In this document: positions 8,505 through 17,360 of the stretch, piece after piece
Layout: every line of letters starts with the position of its first letter
How positions within the stretch are numbered: position 1 is the stretch's first letter
Source: Nocardioides astragali
Lineage (GTDB): Bacteria > Actinomycetota > Actinomycetes > Propionibacteriales > Nocardioidaceae
Assembly: GCF_024436375.1 (NCBI RefSeq)
Contig: NZ_JAFMZM010000006.1
Location: 1 to 64,000, forward strand
DNA length: 64,000 nucleotides
Direction: 5' to 3'
Position numbers and translations under genes: made by a program
Notes under the pieces: model-generated
Told to the model about the DNA's origin: nothing
Databases searched by the model: none
The model's input: only the letters and a program-made list of their open reading frames with translations

Positions 8505-9802
8505 AGGCGCCGGCCGGGAGCGGCTCGCTGTCGGTCCTGCAGGGCACCGCACTGACCCTCGCGGCGGTGCTGGGCACCGGCGTGATCTCGCTCCCCGCCC
8601 TCGCCATCGACGCGGCGGGTCCCGCCTCGCTCGTCGCGTGGGCGGCGCTGCTGCTGGTCTCGGTGCCGCTGGCGGCGACGTTCGCGGCGCTGGGGGCGCG
8701 TCACCCCGACGGAGGAGGCGTGTCGACGTACGCCCGGCTCGCGTTCGGCGAGCGCGTGGCGACGATGGTCGGTTGGGGCTTCTTCCTCGCGATCCCGATC
8801 GGGGCACCGGTCGCGGCCGGCTTCGCCGCTTCGTACGTCGCCGACGCGGCCGGCGGCGGACGGAACACCGAGGTCGCGGTTACCGCCGCGGTGATCGCGG
8901 TCGTCGCCGTCCTGAACTGGGTGGGCATCCAGGTGTCGGCACGGGTGCAGCTCGGCATCGCCGCCGTGATCGCCACCCTGTTGCTCGTCGCCATCGTCGT
9001 GTCGCTGCCGCGGGTCGACGTCGACAACCTGACGCCGTTCCTGACGCACGGCTGGTCGGGAGTCGGCGCGGCGGCCGCGCTGCTGGTGTGGGCGTTCGCG
9101 GGGTGGGAGATCGTGAGCTCGCTGTCCGCGGAGTACCGCGACCCCCGCCGCGACATCGGCCGCGCCACCGCGACCACGCTCGCGGTGGTCACGGTGCTCT
9201 ACCTCGGGATCGCGTTCGTCACCGTCGCCGTGCTGGGCGGCGCGGCCGGGCGGGCCCCGTTGGCCGACCTGCTGGCCGGGGCCTTCGGCGACTGGGCGCG
9301 ACCACTGACGACCGTGGTCGCCGTACTGCTCACCGTCGGCGCCATCAACGCCTACTTCGCGGGTGCTTCCCGACTGGGGGTGTCGCTGGCGATCGCCGGC
9401 GCGGCGCCGCGGTGGCTGGGTTCTGACGTCGGCGACGGCCGTCGTACGCCGCGACACGCGCTGGCTTTCGTCGCCGGCCTGGGTCTAATGGTGACCGTGG
9501 GCGAGGCCGCGCTCGGGCAGCCGACCGACGCCACGCTGCTGGTCACGACGGGGACCTTCGCCCTGGTCTACGTCGTCGGGACGGCGGCCGCCGTACGACT
9601 GCTGCCCGGCGGCTGGCCCCGCGCAGCGGCGATCGTGTCGTTCGTCGCGTCGGTCGGGCTCGTCGTGCTGACCGGCCCTGCCGTGCTGCTGCCTCTCGCG
9701 ACCGGGCTGGCCGGGCTGTGCTGGACGCTGCGCCGATCCTCGAGGGCGAGCGTGACGGTCGGACTGCCGGTGCCGGTGCCGTCAGCGGGTGACCCGACCT
9801 AG
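8501..9802 (+). CDS. APC-family amino acid permease (YjeH-like)
   Basis: 433-aa inner-membrane protein with about 12 hydrophobic helices. The N-terminal GTALTLAAVLGTGVISLPALA holds the unwound-helix GTGV motif of APC transporters; WAFAGWEIVSSLSAEYRDPRRDI is the conserved helix 6/loop. It resembles E. coli YjeH, an amino-acid exporter (family knowledge). The ATG at 8501 overlaps the stop of the split-barrel gene, so the two are translationally coupled. Its TAG stop shares the tetramer CTAG with the stop of the convergent gene downstream. Confidence 0.87.
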   Translation: MKAPAGSGSLSVLQGTALTLAAVLGTGVISLPALAIDAAGPASLVAWAALLLVSVPLAATFAALGARHPDGGGVSTYARLAFGERVATMVGWGFFLAIPIGAPVAAGFAASYVADAAGGGRNTEVAVTAAVIAVVAVLNWVGIQVSARVQLGIAAVIATLLLVAIVVSLPRVDVDNLTPFLTHGWSGVGAAAALLVWAFAGWEIVSSLSAEYRDPRRDIGRATATTLAVVTVLYLGIAFVTVAVLGGAAGRAPLADLLAGAFGDWARPLTTVVAVLLTVGAINAYFAGASRLGVSLAIAGAAPRWLGSDVGDGRRTPRHALAFVAGLGLMVTVGEAALGQPTDATLLVTTGTFALVYVVGTAAAVRLLPGGWPRAAAIVSFVASVGLVVLTGPAVLLPLATGLAGLCWTLRRSSRASVTVGLPVPVPSAGDPT

Positions 9803-10503
9803 CCGGAGCCGGCGAGGTCGACGCGGTGCCAAGGCTCCGTGGCCATGTGACGCCGCCCGCCGTTCGCGCAGTAGCGAAAGCGGGTCAGTGTCAGCGAGTC
9901 GAGGACCACGTCATGTGAGAGAGATCGCCGACGCTGTTCCGCCCAGTCGACGAGACCCCGCGAGTCGAGGATCGGCGCGGCGAAGTGCACGACGCTCGCA
10001 TACCAGATGTCACGCTGCAACTCCTCGAACCAAGCCAGCGGGCCAAGGGCGTCGCTTAGTCGGCGCATGAGCTCCCATGGCGCCTCATCGACGGGCTCGG
10101 CCTGCACCATGACCGCGCTGACTGACAGCGTCACTCCGGTGAGGCGCAGTCGGATGGGCGGCGACTCCCTGCCCACGTGCTCCAGTGCCGCGACCCAGGC
10201 CGCGCTGATCTCGTCTGCAGGGCTGGCGGCTTCTCGGTAGGGCTCCAGCGCGCGGACCGTGAAGTGACTCGCATCCGCCCGACCAGTCTCGAAGTGGCCC
10301 GGACCGGCATGGACCAACGCCTCGTCCATCACCTCTGTGAGGACACCGCGGGATCGCTCGCCCGGGAGACAGACGACACTGACCGGCCAGCGTCCACCAT
10401 CGACGGGGGGTTCGTCCTGACGGTGTCTCCCACTGAGGAGAGCGGGGACCGCGTCGCTGAAGAGACGGTCGAAGACGGAGTGGGTGGAGTCCGCCGGCGA
10501 CAC
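9799..10503 (-). CDS. 2H phosphoesterase (LigT/2'-5' RNA ligase)-like protein, one motif degenerate
   Basis: About 234 aa from a GTG at 10503. Earlier in-frame codons overlap the neighbouring gene and look non-coding, so I reject the longer form. The first 2H motif is H80-F-T in ASHFTVRALEPYR; the second is H173-F-A in WYASVVHFAAP, where family members have Ser or Thr instead of Ala. The two halves are placed as expected for the LigT bilobal fold. If active it would hydrolyse a cyclic phosphate or 2'-5' bond. G+C here is lower than in the flanks. Start uncertain; assignment rests on motif reading. Confidence 0.55.
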   Translation of the reverse strand: MSPADSTHSVFDRLFSDAVPALLSGRHRQDEPPVDGGRWPVSVVCLPGERSRGVLTEVMDEALVHAGPGHFETGRADASHFTVRALEPYREAASPADEISAAWVAALEHVGRESPPIRLRLTGVTLSVSAVMVQAEPVDEAPWELMRRLSDALGPLAWFEELQRDIWYASVVHFAAPILDSRGLVDWAEQRRRSLSHDVVLDSLTLTRFRYCANGGRRHMATEPWHRVDLAGSG

Positions 10504-10555
10504 GGCAGGGACGCTACCTCGGCGTGAGTTCCGGTCGCGGCAGATGGGCGCGCTT

Positions 10556-10996
10556 CTAGACGCAGGTCCAGCAGTAGACCGTTTGGTTCGTTCGCTTCGC
10601 TTCTTGTGCAAGGGCAGCTAGGTCGCGGACGACCTGAAGCAATTCGTCAGGGTCGGCTGCGCCCCAGAACTCCTCTGTACGCACCCACGGAACCATCGCA
10701 GCGGCGAGGGTTGTGTCATCCGCCGAGGCCAGCGCGTCGACGAGCCCGCTGGAGACCACAACAACGGTCCTCTCGCCACCCTCCCGCGATGCAACGACCC
10801 GTCCCCACCCGATCTGATCACTGATGTCGTCATAGGCCTGGCCGGTGAGAAGTTCCTCGAGCGTGGTTGCTTGTACTAGCGGGTCGAATCCCGCGTCAAC
10901 AACTGTCGGCAAGGAGCCCGGTCCGCCGTCGCGATCGATGATTGCCGCGGCTGCACCGTCGTCGGTGGCGATGAAGTAGTCGAAGAGAACGCCCAC
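10556..10996 (-). CDS. Hypothetical protein, 146 aa
   Basis: I do not recognise the family. The protein begins MGVLFDYFIATDDGAAA, is acidic and mostly alpha/beta, with an IGWGRVVASREGGERTVVVV stretch near the middle and a C-terminal tail YCWTCV carrying two cysteines. No signal peptide or membrane segment. It lies 52 bases upstream of the 2H-like gene on the same strand, so the two may be cotranscribed. Base composition (about 60% G+C by eye) differs from the flanks, consistent with a later arrival. Confidence 0.65.
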   Translation of the reverse strand: MGVLFDYFIATDDGAAAAIIDRDGGPGSLPTVVDAGFDPLVQATTLEELLTGQAYDDISDQIGWGRVVASREGGERTVVVVSSGLVDALASADDTTLAAAMVPWVRTEEFWGAADPDELLQVVRDLAALAQEAKRTNQTVYCWTCV

Positions 10997-11126
10997 GCTG
11001 GGATCCTATGAGCGGACACCGAAAGCGACGATCATCGGTGCGGGCTCAGGCGGTCGTTGCAACACCTCGGGTAGTGAAGTGCCCGGAATTCGCCACCCTG
11101 GCGCGTCCCTACCAAGAACTCGACGC

Positions 11127-11705
11127 CTACTCGACCCCTCCGTCGCTTGTGCGGCGATAGCGACCAAAGAGGGCAAGCGCAGCGAGAGATGGTGCGTCCT
11201 TGAAGCTGCCAGTCGCCACCATCTCCCAGAGTTCGTCCTCCGCGACCCAGCGCGTCACGAGACCCTGTTCGGTGTCTTCGAGTGCCTGCTCTCCCGGGAT
11301 CAGGTCCGTGGCCAGCACGACGTGGAACCCCTGGTTGCTGTAGCCGTATGCCTCAAACAGGTGCCCGATGATCTTCATCGACCCGGCGCGCAGCCCCGTT
11401 TCCTCGCGCAACTCGCCCCGGGCGAGTTCCAGGGGCGCCACGTCCTCCTCGGTCTCCCACGACCCTTGGGGGAACTCCCAGTACCGGCCCTGCACGGGGT
11501 ACCGGTACTGCTCCACCAAGTGGAATCCACCGTCCGCGTAGGGGATCACCAACGCGAAGTCAGGCTTCTCGACGACACCAAAGATGCCCGCCCGACCGTC
11601 GAGGGAGACAGTCTTGTCCTCCCTCACAGTCATCCACCGGTTTTCGTAGACGACGGCGCTCTCCACCGCGATGAGTTCAGGCTCCCGACCAACATCAGCT
11701 GTCAT
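11127..11705 (-). CDS. Nudix hydrolase, ADP-ribose pyrophosphatase-like
   Basis: 192-aa Nudix protein. The Nudix box reads GSWETEE...LELARGELREETGL: the metal-binding REExG core is present, but the Arg before the first Glu of the box is Gly. The N-terminal beta domain (VYENRWMTVREDKV-like) and ALVIPYADGGFHLVEQYRYP match ADP-ribose/NDP-sugar pyrophosphatases, which hydrolyse ADP-ribose to AMP and ribose-5-phosphate. The ATG at 11705 gives MTADVGREPE; an in-frame upstream ATG (11759) adds a poorly conserved tail. It is monocistronic by spacing. Confidence 0.85.
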   Translation of the reverse strand: MTADVGREPELIAVESAVVYENRWMTVREDKTVSLDGRAGIFGVVEKPDFALVIPYADGGFHLVEQYRYPVQGRYWEFPQGSWETEEDVAPLELARGELREETGLRAGSMKIIGHLFEAYGYSNQGFHVVLATDLIPGEQALEDTEQGLVTRWVAEDELWEMVATGSFKDAPSLAALALFGRYRRTSDGGVE

Positions 11706-11834
11706 GGCGCGGAAGTTAGCAGGGCCGCCGCCAGGCCTACGCCCGCCTGACCTCGGCACATCCGGACATTCGAGAAGCCGCTTGTTCGATGAACCCGCGA
11801 ACTGCCCGCCGTTCCACGCTCAGAAACGCGTGGA

Positions 11835-12326
11835 TCATCTGTAGTTGGTGAACTGCACCGCGAAGTCGTAGTCCTGCGACTTCACCAGCTGCTGGACCGC
11901 CTGCAGGTCGTCGCGCTTCTTGGAGGAGACGCGGAGCTCCTCTCCCTGCACCTGGGCCTTGACACCCTTGGGGCCCTCGTCGCGGATCAGCTTGGAGATC
12001 TTCTTGGCGTCCTCGGAGGTGATGCCCTCCTTGAGCACGATGTCGATCTTGGAGACCTGCCCCGACTGGCGGGGCTCGGAGGCGTCGAGGATCTTGAGGC
12101 TCTGGTTGCGCTTGATGAGCTTGTCCTGGAAGACGCTGAGCACCGCGCTGGCGCGCTCGTCGGCGGAGGCGGTGATCTCGATGGCCTTCTCGCCCTTCCA
12201 CTCGATGCTCGCACCGGTGCCCTTGAAGTCGAACCGGTTGGCGATCTCGCGAGCCGCCTGGCTCAGAGCGTTGTCGACCTCCTGGCGGTCCAGCTTGCTC
12301 ACGATGTCGAAGCTCGAGTCAGCCAT
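11835..12326 (-). CDS. yajQ: YajQ-family nucleotide-binding protein
   Basis: 163-aa protein of the YajQ/UPF0234 family, small two-domain proteins that bind c-di-GMP or other nucleotides in some bacteria. Hallmarks: start MADSSFDIVSKLDRQEVDNA, NRFDFKGTGA, KIDIVLKEGI and the terminal DYDFAVQFTNYR. Length matches the family exactly. The ATG at 12326 is fixed by this start; the reading frame continues upstream to 12494 through the tRNA-Tyr gene and is not coding there. It is divergent from the tRNA. Confidence 0.92.
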   Translation of the reverse strand: MADSSFDIVSKLDRQEVDNALSQAAREIANRFDFKGTGASIEWKGEKAIEITASADERASAVLSVFQDKLIKRNQSLKILDASEPRQSGQVSKIDIVLKEGITSEDAKKISKLIRDEGPKGVKAQVQGEELRVSSKKRDDLQAVQQLVKSQDYDFAVQFTNYR

Positions 12327-12409
12327 CTTGTGCCTCCTTCGTGTGGGGCTGCCGGGTGACCCGGCGATTCGTAGCGGTGTCCGTGCCTTGCTATTGTTCC
12401 GCACGGCCC

Positions 12410-12491
12410 GGCAGGTTGCCCGAGCGGCCAAAGGGAGCTGACTGTAAATCAGCCGGCAACGCCTACAGAGGTTCGAATCCTCTACCTGCCA
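12410..12491 (+). tRNA. tRNA-Tyr (GTA)
   Basis: Class II tRNA with acceptor GGCAGGT pairing ACCTGCC, anticodon arm CTGACTGTAAATCAG giving GTA, a long variable arm and T-arm GAGGTTCGAATCCTC. CCA is not encoded. A TATTGT at 12392-12397 could be its -10 element. Confidence 0.95.
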
Positions 12492-12584
12492 CACCTCACT
12501 CCCGGACTCGCGCAGCGGGTCCGGGAGTGGTCATTTCGGGACACATTCCTTGACCCGGTGCCGCCGGTCTGCGTGACTTCCCGG

Positions 12585-13826
12585 GTGAGTGACGTGACGT
12601 CGACCCCGAGCGGTGGGGCCGGACCGGACGCCGAGTGGCTCGACCTGGAGTGCCGACGCCTGCTGGAGTTCGGTCGCCGTGTCATCCACCCCCTCGGCGG
12701 TGCCGCGTGGCTCGGCGAGGACGGATCGCCCGACCTCGGCCGCCCGGTCCACACCTGGATCACCAGTCGTACGGTCCACGTCTACGCGCTGGGCGCCCTC
12801 TTGGGCGTGGAGGGCTGTACGCCGATCGCGACCGCGGCGCTCGCCGGGCTGCGGACCACGTTGCACGACGACACCCACGGCGGCTGGTTCGGTGCCGTTG
12901 ACGCCGACGGCGCACCCGTCGGCACGGGCAAGTCCTGCTACGACCACGCCTTCGTCATGCTGGCGGGCTCGACCGCCCTGACTGCCCGGCTGCCGGGCGC
13001 CGAAGAGCTCATCGGCGAGGCGACGCAGGTCTTCCAGCAGCGCTTCTGGGACCAGGGACGAGGCCGGGTCCTCGACGAGTGGGACCGGGCCTGGACCGCG
13101 CCAGCGCCCTACCGCGGGCTCAACGCGGCGATGCACTCCGTGGAGGCGATGCTGGCGGTGGGCGACGCGACCGGCGAGGCCGTCTGGCACGACCGGGCAG
13201 GGCGGATCTCGGAGTTCGTCGTCGGGCTCGCGACGGCGTATGACGGCCGGCTCCCCGAGCACTTCGGGCCGGACTGGACGCCCCACCTCGAGCTCAACCG
13301 GGACCGCCCCGACGACCCCTTCAAGCCGTTCGGCGCGACCGTCGGCCACGGCCTGGAGTGGTCGCGGCTACTGCTGCACGTCGAGGCCACCCTCGGCACG
13401 GACGCGCCAGCCGGCCTGCTGGAGGCCTCCCGCCTCCTCTTCGACCGGGCCGTCGCCGACGGCTGGCAGGTCGACGGCGCGCCCGGGTTCGTCTACACCA
13501 CCGACTGGGACGGCACACCGGTCGTACGTGCGCGCATGCACTGGGTGGCCGCCGAGGGGATCGCGGCCGCGGCCGCGCTCCACCGACGCACTGGGGAGGG
13601 AGCCTTCGCCGAGCGGTACGCGGAGTGGTGGAGCTACGTCGTCGAGCACGTCCGCGACGCGGCACGAGGCTCGTGGCACCACGAGCTCGACACCACGAAC
13701 CACCCGCAGGCGTCGGTGTGGCCGGGCAAGCCGGACCTCTACCACGCGGTACAGGCCACGCTCCTCCCGCGTCTCCCGCTGGCGCCGGGTCTCGCCCGAG
13801 CGGTGGCCTCGTCCGCCTGGGCGTGA
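12585..13826 (+). CDS. AGE-family sugar isomerase (mannose isomerase / YihS-like)
   Basis: About 413 aa, an (alpha/alpha)6-barrel of the N-acylglucosamine 2-epimerase superfamily. The residues matching the YihS/mannose isomerase active site are present in order: R62 (TSRTVHVYALG), H184 (NAAMHSVEAM), H255 (VGHGLEWSRLL) and H387 (KPDLYHAVQATL). These enzymes interconvert mannose and fructose, or sulfoquinovose and its ketose. Start GTG at 12585 is my choice; GTGs at 12558 and 12594 are also in frame. Followed after 19 bases by a PfkB-type kinase and an MFS transporter, which favours mannose-to-fructose catabolism. Confidence 0.82.
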   Translation: MSDVTSTPSGGAGPDAEWLDLECRRLLEFGRRVIHPLGGAAWLGEDGSPDLGRPVHTWITSRTVHVYALGALLGVEGCTPIATAALAGLRTTLHDDTHGGWFGAVDADGAPVGTGKSCYDHAFVMLAGSTALTARLPGAEELIGEATQVFQQRFWDQGRGRVLDEWDRAWTAPAPYRGLNAAMHSVEAMLAVGDATGEAVWHDRAGRISEFVVGLATAYDGRLPEHFGPDWTPHLELNRDRPDDPFKPFGATVGHGLEWSRLLLHVEATLGTDAPAGLLEASRLLFDRAVADGWQVDGAPGFVYTTDWDGTPVVRARMHWVAAEGIAAAAALHRRTGEGAFAERYAEWWSYVVEHVRDAARGSWHHELDTTNHPQASVWPGKPDLYHAVQATLLPRLPLAPGLARAVASSAWA

Positions 13827-13845
13827 GCAACGGCATGATGGGCCC

Positions 13846-14805
13846 ATGACGGACGCACAGCCGCGGGTCCTCGTCGTGGGCGAGGCGCTCGTCGACGTCG
13901 TCCCCGACCTGGACGGCCGGCCCCAGGACCTCCCCGGCGGCAGTCCCGCCAACGTCGCGATCACGCTTGGCCGGCTCGGGCGTGACGTGCGGCTGGCGAC
14001 GGTGCTGGGAGAGGACGCCCGTGGGGAGCTGGTGACCTCCTGGCTCGAGGCGAGCGGCGTGACGGTGCTCGCCCAGCGGCCCGCCAGCGGACGTACGTCG
14101 AGCGCGGCCGTCACCCTCGACGCCTCCGGTGCCGCGACCTACGACTTCGACCTCGCTTGGGACCTCAGTGAGGTGCCGCAGGAGGACTGCGACGTCTTCC
14201 ACGTCGGCTCGATCGCGACGGTGCTCGAGCCGGGGGCCGACGTCGTCCTCGACGCGGTCCGAGCGCGGCACGGCCGGACCCTGGTCTCGCTGGACCCCAA
14301 CGCCCGACCCGCGCTGACGCCCGACCGGCGCGCTGCTGTCGCCCGGATCGAGGAGCTGGTCGGGCTCTCCGACGTGGTCAAGGTGAGCGACGAGGACCTG
14401 TCCTGGCTGTTCCCCGGGCACCACCCGGTGGAGACCGCCACCCGCTGGGCGACGCAGGGGCCCGGCCTCGTCGTGGTCACCCGTGGCGGTGAGGGTGCCG
14501 TCGCCGTACGCCCTGACGGCACCATGCTCGACGTGCCAGGGGTCCCGGTGCTCGTGGCGGACACCGTCGGTGCCGGCGACACCTTCAGCGGAGTCCTGAT
14601 CGACACCCTGCTCTCCCTCGGGGTGAGCGGCGCCGCCGGAGCCGCGGCTCTGCGCGCGCTCTCCGACCGCGACGTCCTCGACGCCGTCAGCACCGCCGCG
14701 ATCGGTGCCGCGATCACGGTCTCGCGTCCCGGCGCCGACCCGCCGCACCGGGCCGAGCTCAGCGCCGCCCTGGGCGCAGGTGCAGGTCCCGAGGGCGAGG
14801 AGTGA
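13846..14805 (+). CDS. PfkB-family carbohydrate kinase, probable fructokinase
   Basis: 319-aa ribokinase-fold kinase. N-terminal signature GEALVDVVPDLDG and GGSPANVAITLGRLG, and C-terminal signature DTVGAGDTFSGVL containing the catalytic Asp and anion hole. NARPALTPDRRA resembles the DPNxRP segment of fructokinases. Placed between a mannose-isomerase-like gene and a transporter (GTGA overlap with the latter), it likely makes fructose-6-phosphate from fructose. Other ketose substrates are possible. Confidence 0.85.
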   Translation: MTDAQPRVLVVGEALVDVVPDLDGRPQDLPGGSPANVAITLGRLGRDVRLATVLGEDARGELVTSWLEASGVTVLAQRPASGRTSSAAVTLDASGAATYDFDLAWDLSEVPQEDCDVFHVGSIATVLEPGADVVLDAVRARHGRTLVSLDPNARPALTPDRRAAVARIEELVGLSDVVKVSDEDLSWLFPGHHPVETATRWATQGPGLVVVTRGGEGAVAVRPDGTMLDVPGVPVLVADTVGAGDTFSGVLIDTLLSLGVSGAAGAAALRALSDRDVLDAVSTAAIGAAITVSRPGADPPHRAELSAALGAGAGPEGEE

Positions 14806-16139
14806 CCGAGCAGATCCACGACATCGGCAGGCGCCGGGCCTGGGTGATCTGGCTCGTCGGGCTCGCGGTCTACATCCTGGCGGTCTTCCACCGCAGCTCG
14901 CTCGGCGTCGCCGGGATCATCGCCTCCGAACGGTTCGACATCAGCGCCACCAGCCTGGCGACGTTCACCGTGCTCCAGCTCGTCGTGTACGCCGGGATGC
15001 AGGTGCCGGTGGGCGTCCTGCTGGACCGCTTCGGCTCGCGCGCGCTGCTGGTCTGTGGCCTGGTGCTGATGACGGCGGGACAGCTCGGCTTCGCCTTCTC
15101 CGAGTCCTTCGTCGGCGCCGTCGTGGCCCGCGCGGTGGTGGGCGCTGGTGACGCGATGGTGTTCGTCAGCGTGATCAGGCTGGTCACGGCGTGGTTCCTC
15201 GTGCGGCAAGGACCCATGGTGACCCAGCTGACGGGGCTCTCCGGCCAGATCGGCGCGATCGCCGCGGCCGCGCCGCTGTCCTACCTCCTGCACGAGCTCG
15301 GCTGGACGCAGGCGTTCGCGCTGACCTCGAGCGTCGGCGTCGTCCTGCTGGTCGCGGTGCTCGTCCTGGTGAAGGACTCGCCCTACCGCCGTGACGAGGT
15401 GGTGGCGATCAAGCTCCGCGCCCTCGCCGAGTCGGTCCGTACGGTCTGGGGAAACCCGGGCACCCGGCTGGGCATGTGGTCCCACTTCGTCTCCCAGTTC
15501 TCCGCCACCGTCTTCACGCTGCTGTGGGGCTACCCGTTCCTCGTCCAAGGACTCGGTTGGACGACGGGCGGTGCGAGCACGCTGTTGATGGCGATGACGG
15601 CCTGGGCCGTGGTGAGCGGGCTGGTCCTCGCCCGCCTGGTGGCGCGGCTGCCCTACTACCGCTCGTGGATCGTGATCGGGGTGGTCATCACGATGGTGGT
15701 GCCGTGGACCGCGGTGCTGCTGTGGCCGGGCGCGGCGCCGGACTGGCTGGTGGTGGCGATGGCATTCGCCACCGCGAGCGGCGGTCCCGCGGCGATGGTG
15801 GCCTTCGACCTCGCGCGCTCCTTCACGCCCACCCAGGCCATCGGCCGGGCCAACGGTCTCGTCAACGTGGGCGGCTTCACGGCCTCGCTGCTGACCATGG
15901 CCCTGATCGGCGTGGTGCTCGACCTGTCCGAGCCGCGCGGCATGGACGCCTACACGCTCGGTGACTTCAAGCTCGCGATGGCCGTGCAGTACGTCTTCTG
16001 GGCACTCGGCGTCGTGCAGACGCTGCGCTACCGGCGGCGCGGGCTCGCCCACCTCGCCCGCGTGCACCCGGGCTCGATCGAGCAGATGAAGGCCGGCCGA
16101 CCGTTCGTCCACCCAGGCATCGGCACCGAGGGTGTGTAG
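14802..16139 (+). CDS. MFS transporter, candidate sugar permease
   Basis: 445-aa major facilitator protein with about 12 hydrophobic segments. Motifs include FHRSSLGVAG after helix 1, GVLLDRFGSRALLV as the loop 2-3 motif A, and RAVVGAGDAMVFVSVIRLVTAWF in helices 4-5. The GTG start overlaps the kinase stop (GTGA), tying it to the sugar operon. Actinobacterial homologues of this type are often labelled nitrate/nitrite or sugar-phosphate transporters, so the substrate is inferred only from neighbours. Confidence 0.8.
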   Translation: MTEQIHDIGRRRAWVIWLVGLAVYILAVFHRSSLGVAGIIASERFDISATSLATFTVLQLVVYAGMQVPVGVLLDRFGSRALLVCGLVLMTAGQLGFAFSESFVGAVVARAVVGAGDAMVFVSVIRLVTAWFLVRQGPMVTQLTGLSGQIGAIAAAAPLSYLLHELGWTQAFALTSSVGVVLLVAVLVLVKDSPYRRDEVVAIKLRALAESVRTVWGNPGTRLGMWSHFVSQFSATVFTLLWGYPFLVQGLGWTTGGASTLLMAMTAWAVVSGLVLARLVARLPYYRSWIVIGVVITMVVPWTAVLLWPGAAPDWLVVAMAFATASGGPAAMVAFDLARSFTPTQAIGRANGLVNVGGFTASLLTMALIGVVLDLSEPRGMDAYTLGDFKLAMAVQYVFWALGVVQTLRYRRRGLAHLARVHPGSIEQMKAGRPFVHPGIGTEGV

Positions 16140-16157
16140 GCGTCTACGGCCTACCGC

Positions 16158-17081
16158 TCACTGGAACGAGACGAACCGGACGTCCGGCAGCGAGCGCCGG
16201 ACCTGCCCCGCGCGCATGCGCGGGACGTCCTCGTCGTAGAAGATCTTGAACCCCATCGTGAACTTCCGGGGCACCGCGACCCCGTGGTAGGTCATCATCT
16301 TGTCCGCGGGGTTGCCGAACCCGTCGATGTGCTGGACCATCGCCAGGCCTTCGCGGCGGCGTACCTTGCGGATGTCGGGGACCATCCCGTGGGTGAACTG
16401 GTGGACGACGAACAGCTTCTCCGGGAGTCCGTGGTCGCGGGTGAGACGCGCCAGCCAGCCGGCGGTGCGGTTGATCTCCCGGGCCGAGACCGACCCGATC
16501 GTCTGACCGGGGAACTCGGCAGGCCCCACGCGCCACTCGGGGTCGAGGGCCAGGCCGACCCACGGGTCCTGCAGCGCCCACTCCCACCGCTTGGCCACGG
16601 TGAGGAAGTCGCTGCGGCCGGGTTGGAGGTCCAGCACCAGCAGCGCCCCGTTGCGGTGGGCGGCGTCGATGTAGGACTGCACGCGACTGTGGAGGACGTC
16701 GTGCGCATGGTCGCCGTCGGTGCCGGGGTGGTCCTCGCCGTCGGCCACGGTGACGATGAGCTCGTAGACGGGGAGCAGTCGCTCCTTGCCGCGCAGGAAC
16801 CGTCCGCCGGCACGACTGATCCGTTGGAAGGCCTGGTCCGGGTCGGTCTCTCCCAGCACGCCGAGCGATCCGGTGCCGGCAGTGCCGTAGTAGGCCGTCA
16901 GGAACCGCTGCTTGCCGAAGACGGTCTGTCCACCGCCGGGCAGCCACGTGACCGTGCGCTCGGCCGTGCTCGCGGACGCAGGCACAGGTCCTGCCGCAGA
17001 CGGCGGCGACGCGGTGAGCAGCGGGATGGTCAGCAGTGTCGTGATGAGCGCGGCGACGCGCGCCCGAGTCCCCCGAGTCAT
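16158..17081 (-). CDS. Secreted protein of unknown function, barrel-like
   Basis: 307 aa. An N-terminal Sec signal is clear: basic MTRGTRAR, a hydrophobic stretch to about residue 25 and a likely cleavage near ASAST (residues 36-40). The mature part alternates strand-like motifs (ALLVLDLQPGRSD, WVGLALDPEWRVG, KLFVVHQF, AMVQHIDGFG, FTMGFKIFYDED), suggestive of a TIM barrel or glycosidase-like fold; the acidic residues in DLQPG, DPEW and YDED could be catalytic. I do not recognise a named family. Stands alone, convergent with the MFS gene. Confidence 0.7.
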   Translation of the reverse strand: MTRGTRARVAALITTLLTIPLLTASPPSAAGPVPASASTAERTVTWLPGGGQTVFGKQRFLTAYYGTAGTGSLGVLGETDPDQAFQRISRAGGRFLRGKERLLPVYELIVTVADGEDHPGTDGDHAHDVLHSRVQSYIDAAHRNGALLVLDLQPGRSDFLTVAKRWEWALQDPWVGLALDPEWRVGPAEFPGQTIGSVSAREINRTAGWLARLTRDHGLPEKLFVVHQFTHGMVPDIRKVRRREGLAMVQHIDGFGNPADKMMTYHGVAVPRKFTMGFKIFYDEDVPRMRAGQVRRSLPDVRFVSFQ

Positions 17082-17144
17082 GGAGGCGAACCTAGCCGCT
17101 CCGACGTGGGTCGGGACGGCGGCGCACCGTTCGCTGTGAGCCGG

Positions 17145-17360
17145 TCAGCCGACCTTGCGGTACTTCCGGTGCATCGTCTGCCGGGTGACGCCGAGGAGGG
17201 TGCCGATCTCGGCCCAGCTCAGTCCGGCGTGGCGCGCCCGGCGTACGGCGACCTCCTCGCGCCGTGCGAGGTCGCGCTTGGCCTCCCGCACGGCGGCCAG
17301 CTCGGGGATCACGCCGCCGTCGTCGTCCGCATCCACTGAGGTCTTCACGAGTGTCAGCAT
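17145..17360 (-). CDS. Small helix-turn-helix protein, 71 aa
   Basis: Starts at the ATG at 17360 (MLTLVKTSVDADDD). A charged helix (AAVREAKRDLARREEVAVRRAR) is followed by a C-terminal HTH, HAGLSWAEIGTLLGVTRQTM, ending HRKYRKVG. The start codon sits inside a perfect 16-base palindrome, suggesting autoregulation. An upstream ATG at 17441 would add 27 residues but would overlap the divergent gene's start. It probably controls itself and the divergent SCO6745-like gene. Confidence 0.75.
   Translation of the reverse strand: MLTLVKTSVDADDDGGVIPELAAVREAKRDLARREEVAVRRARHAGLSWAEIGTLLGVTRQTMHRKYRKVG

Noticed and set aside
12341..12553. Open frame spanning tRNA-Tyr
   Set aside because: It reads through the tRNA gene and has no homologous features.
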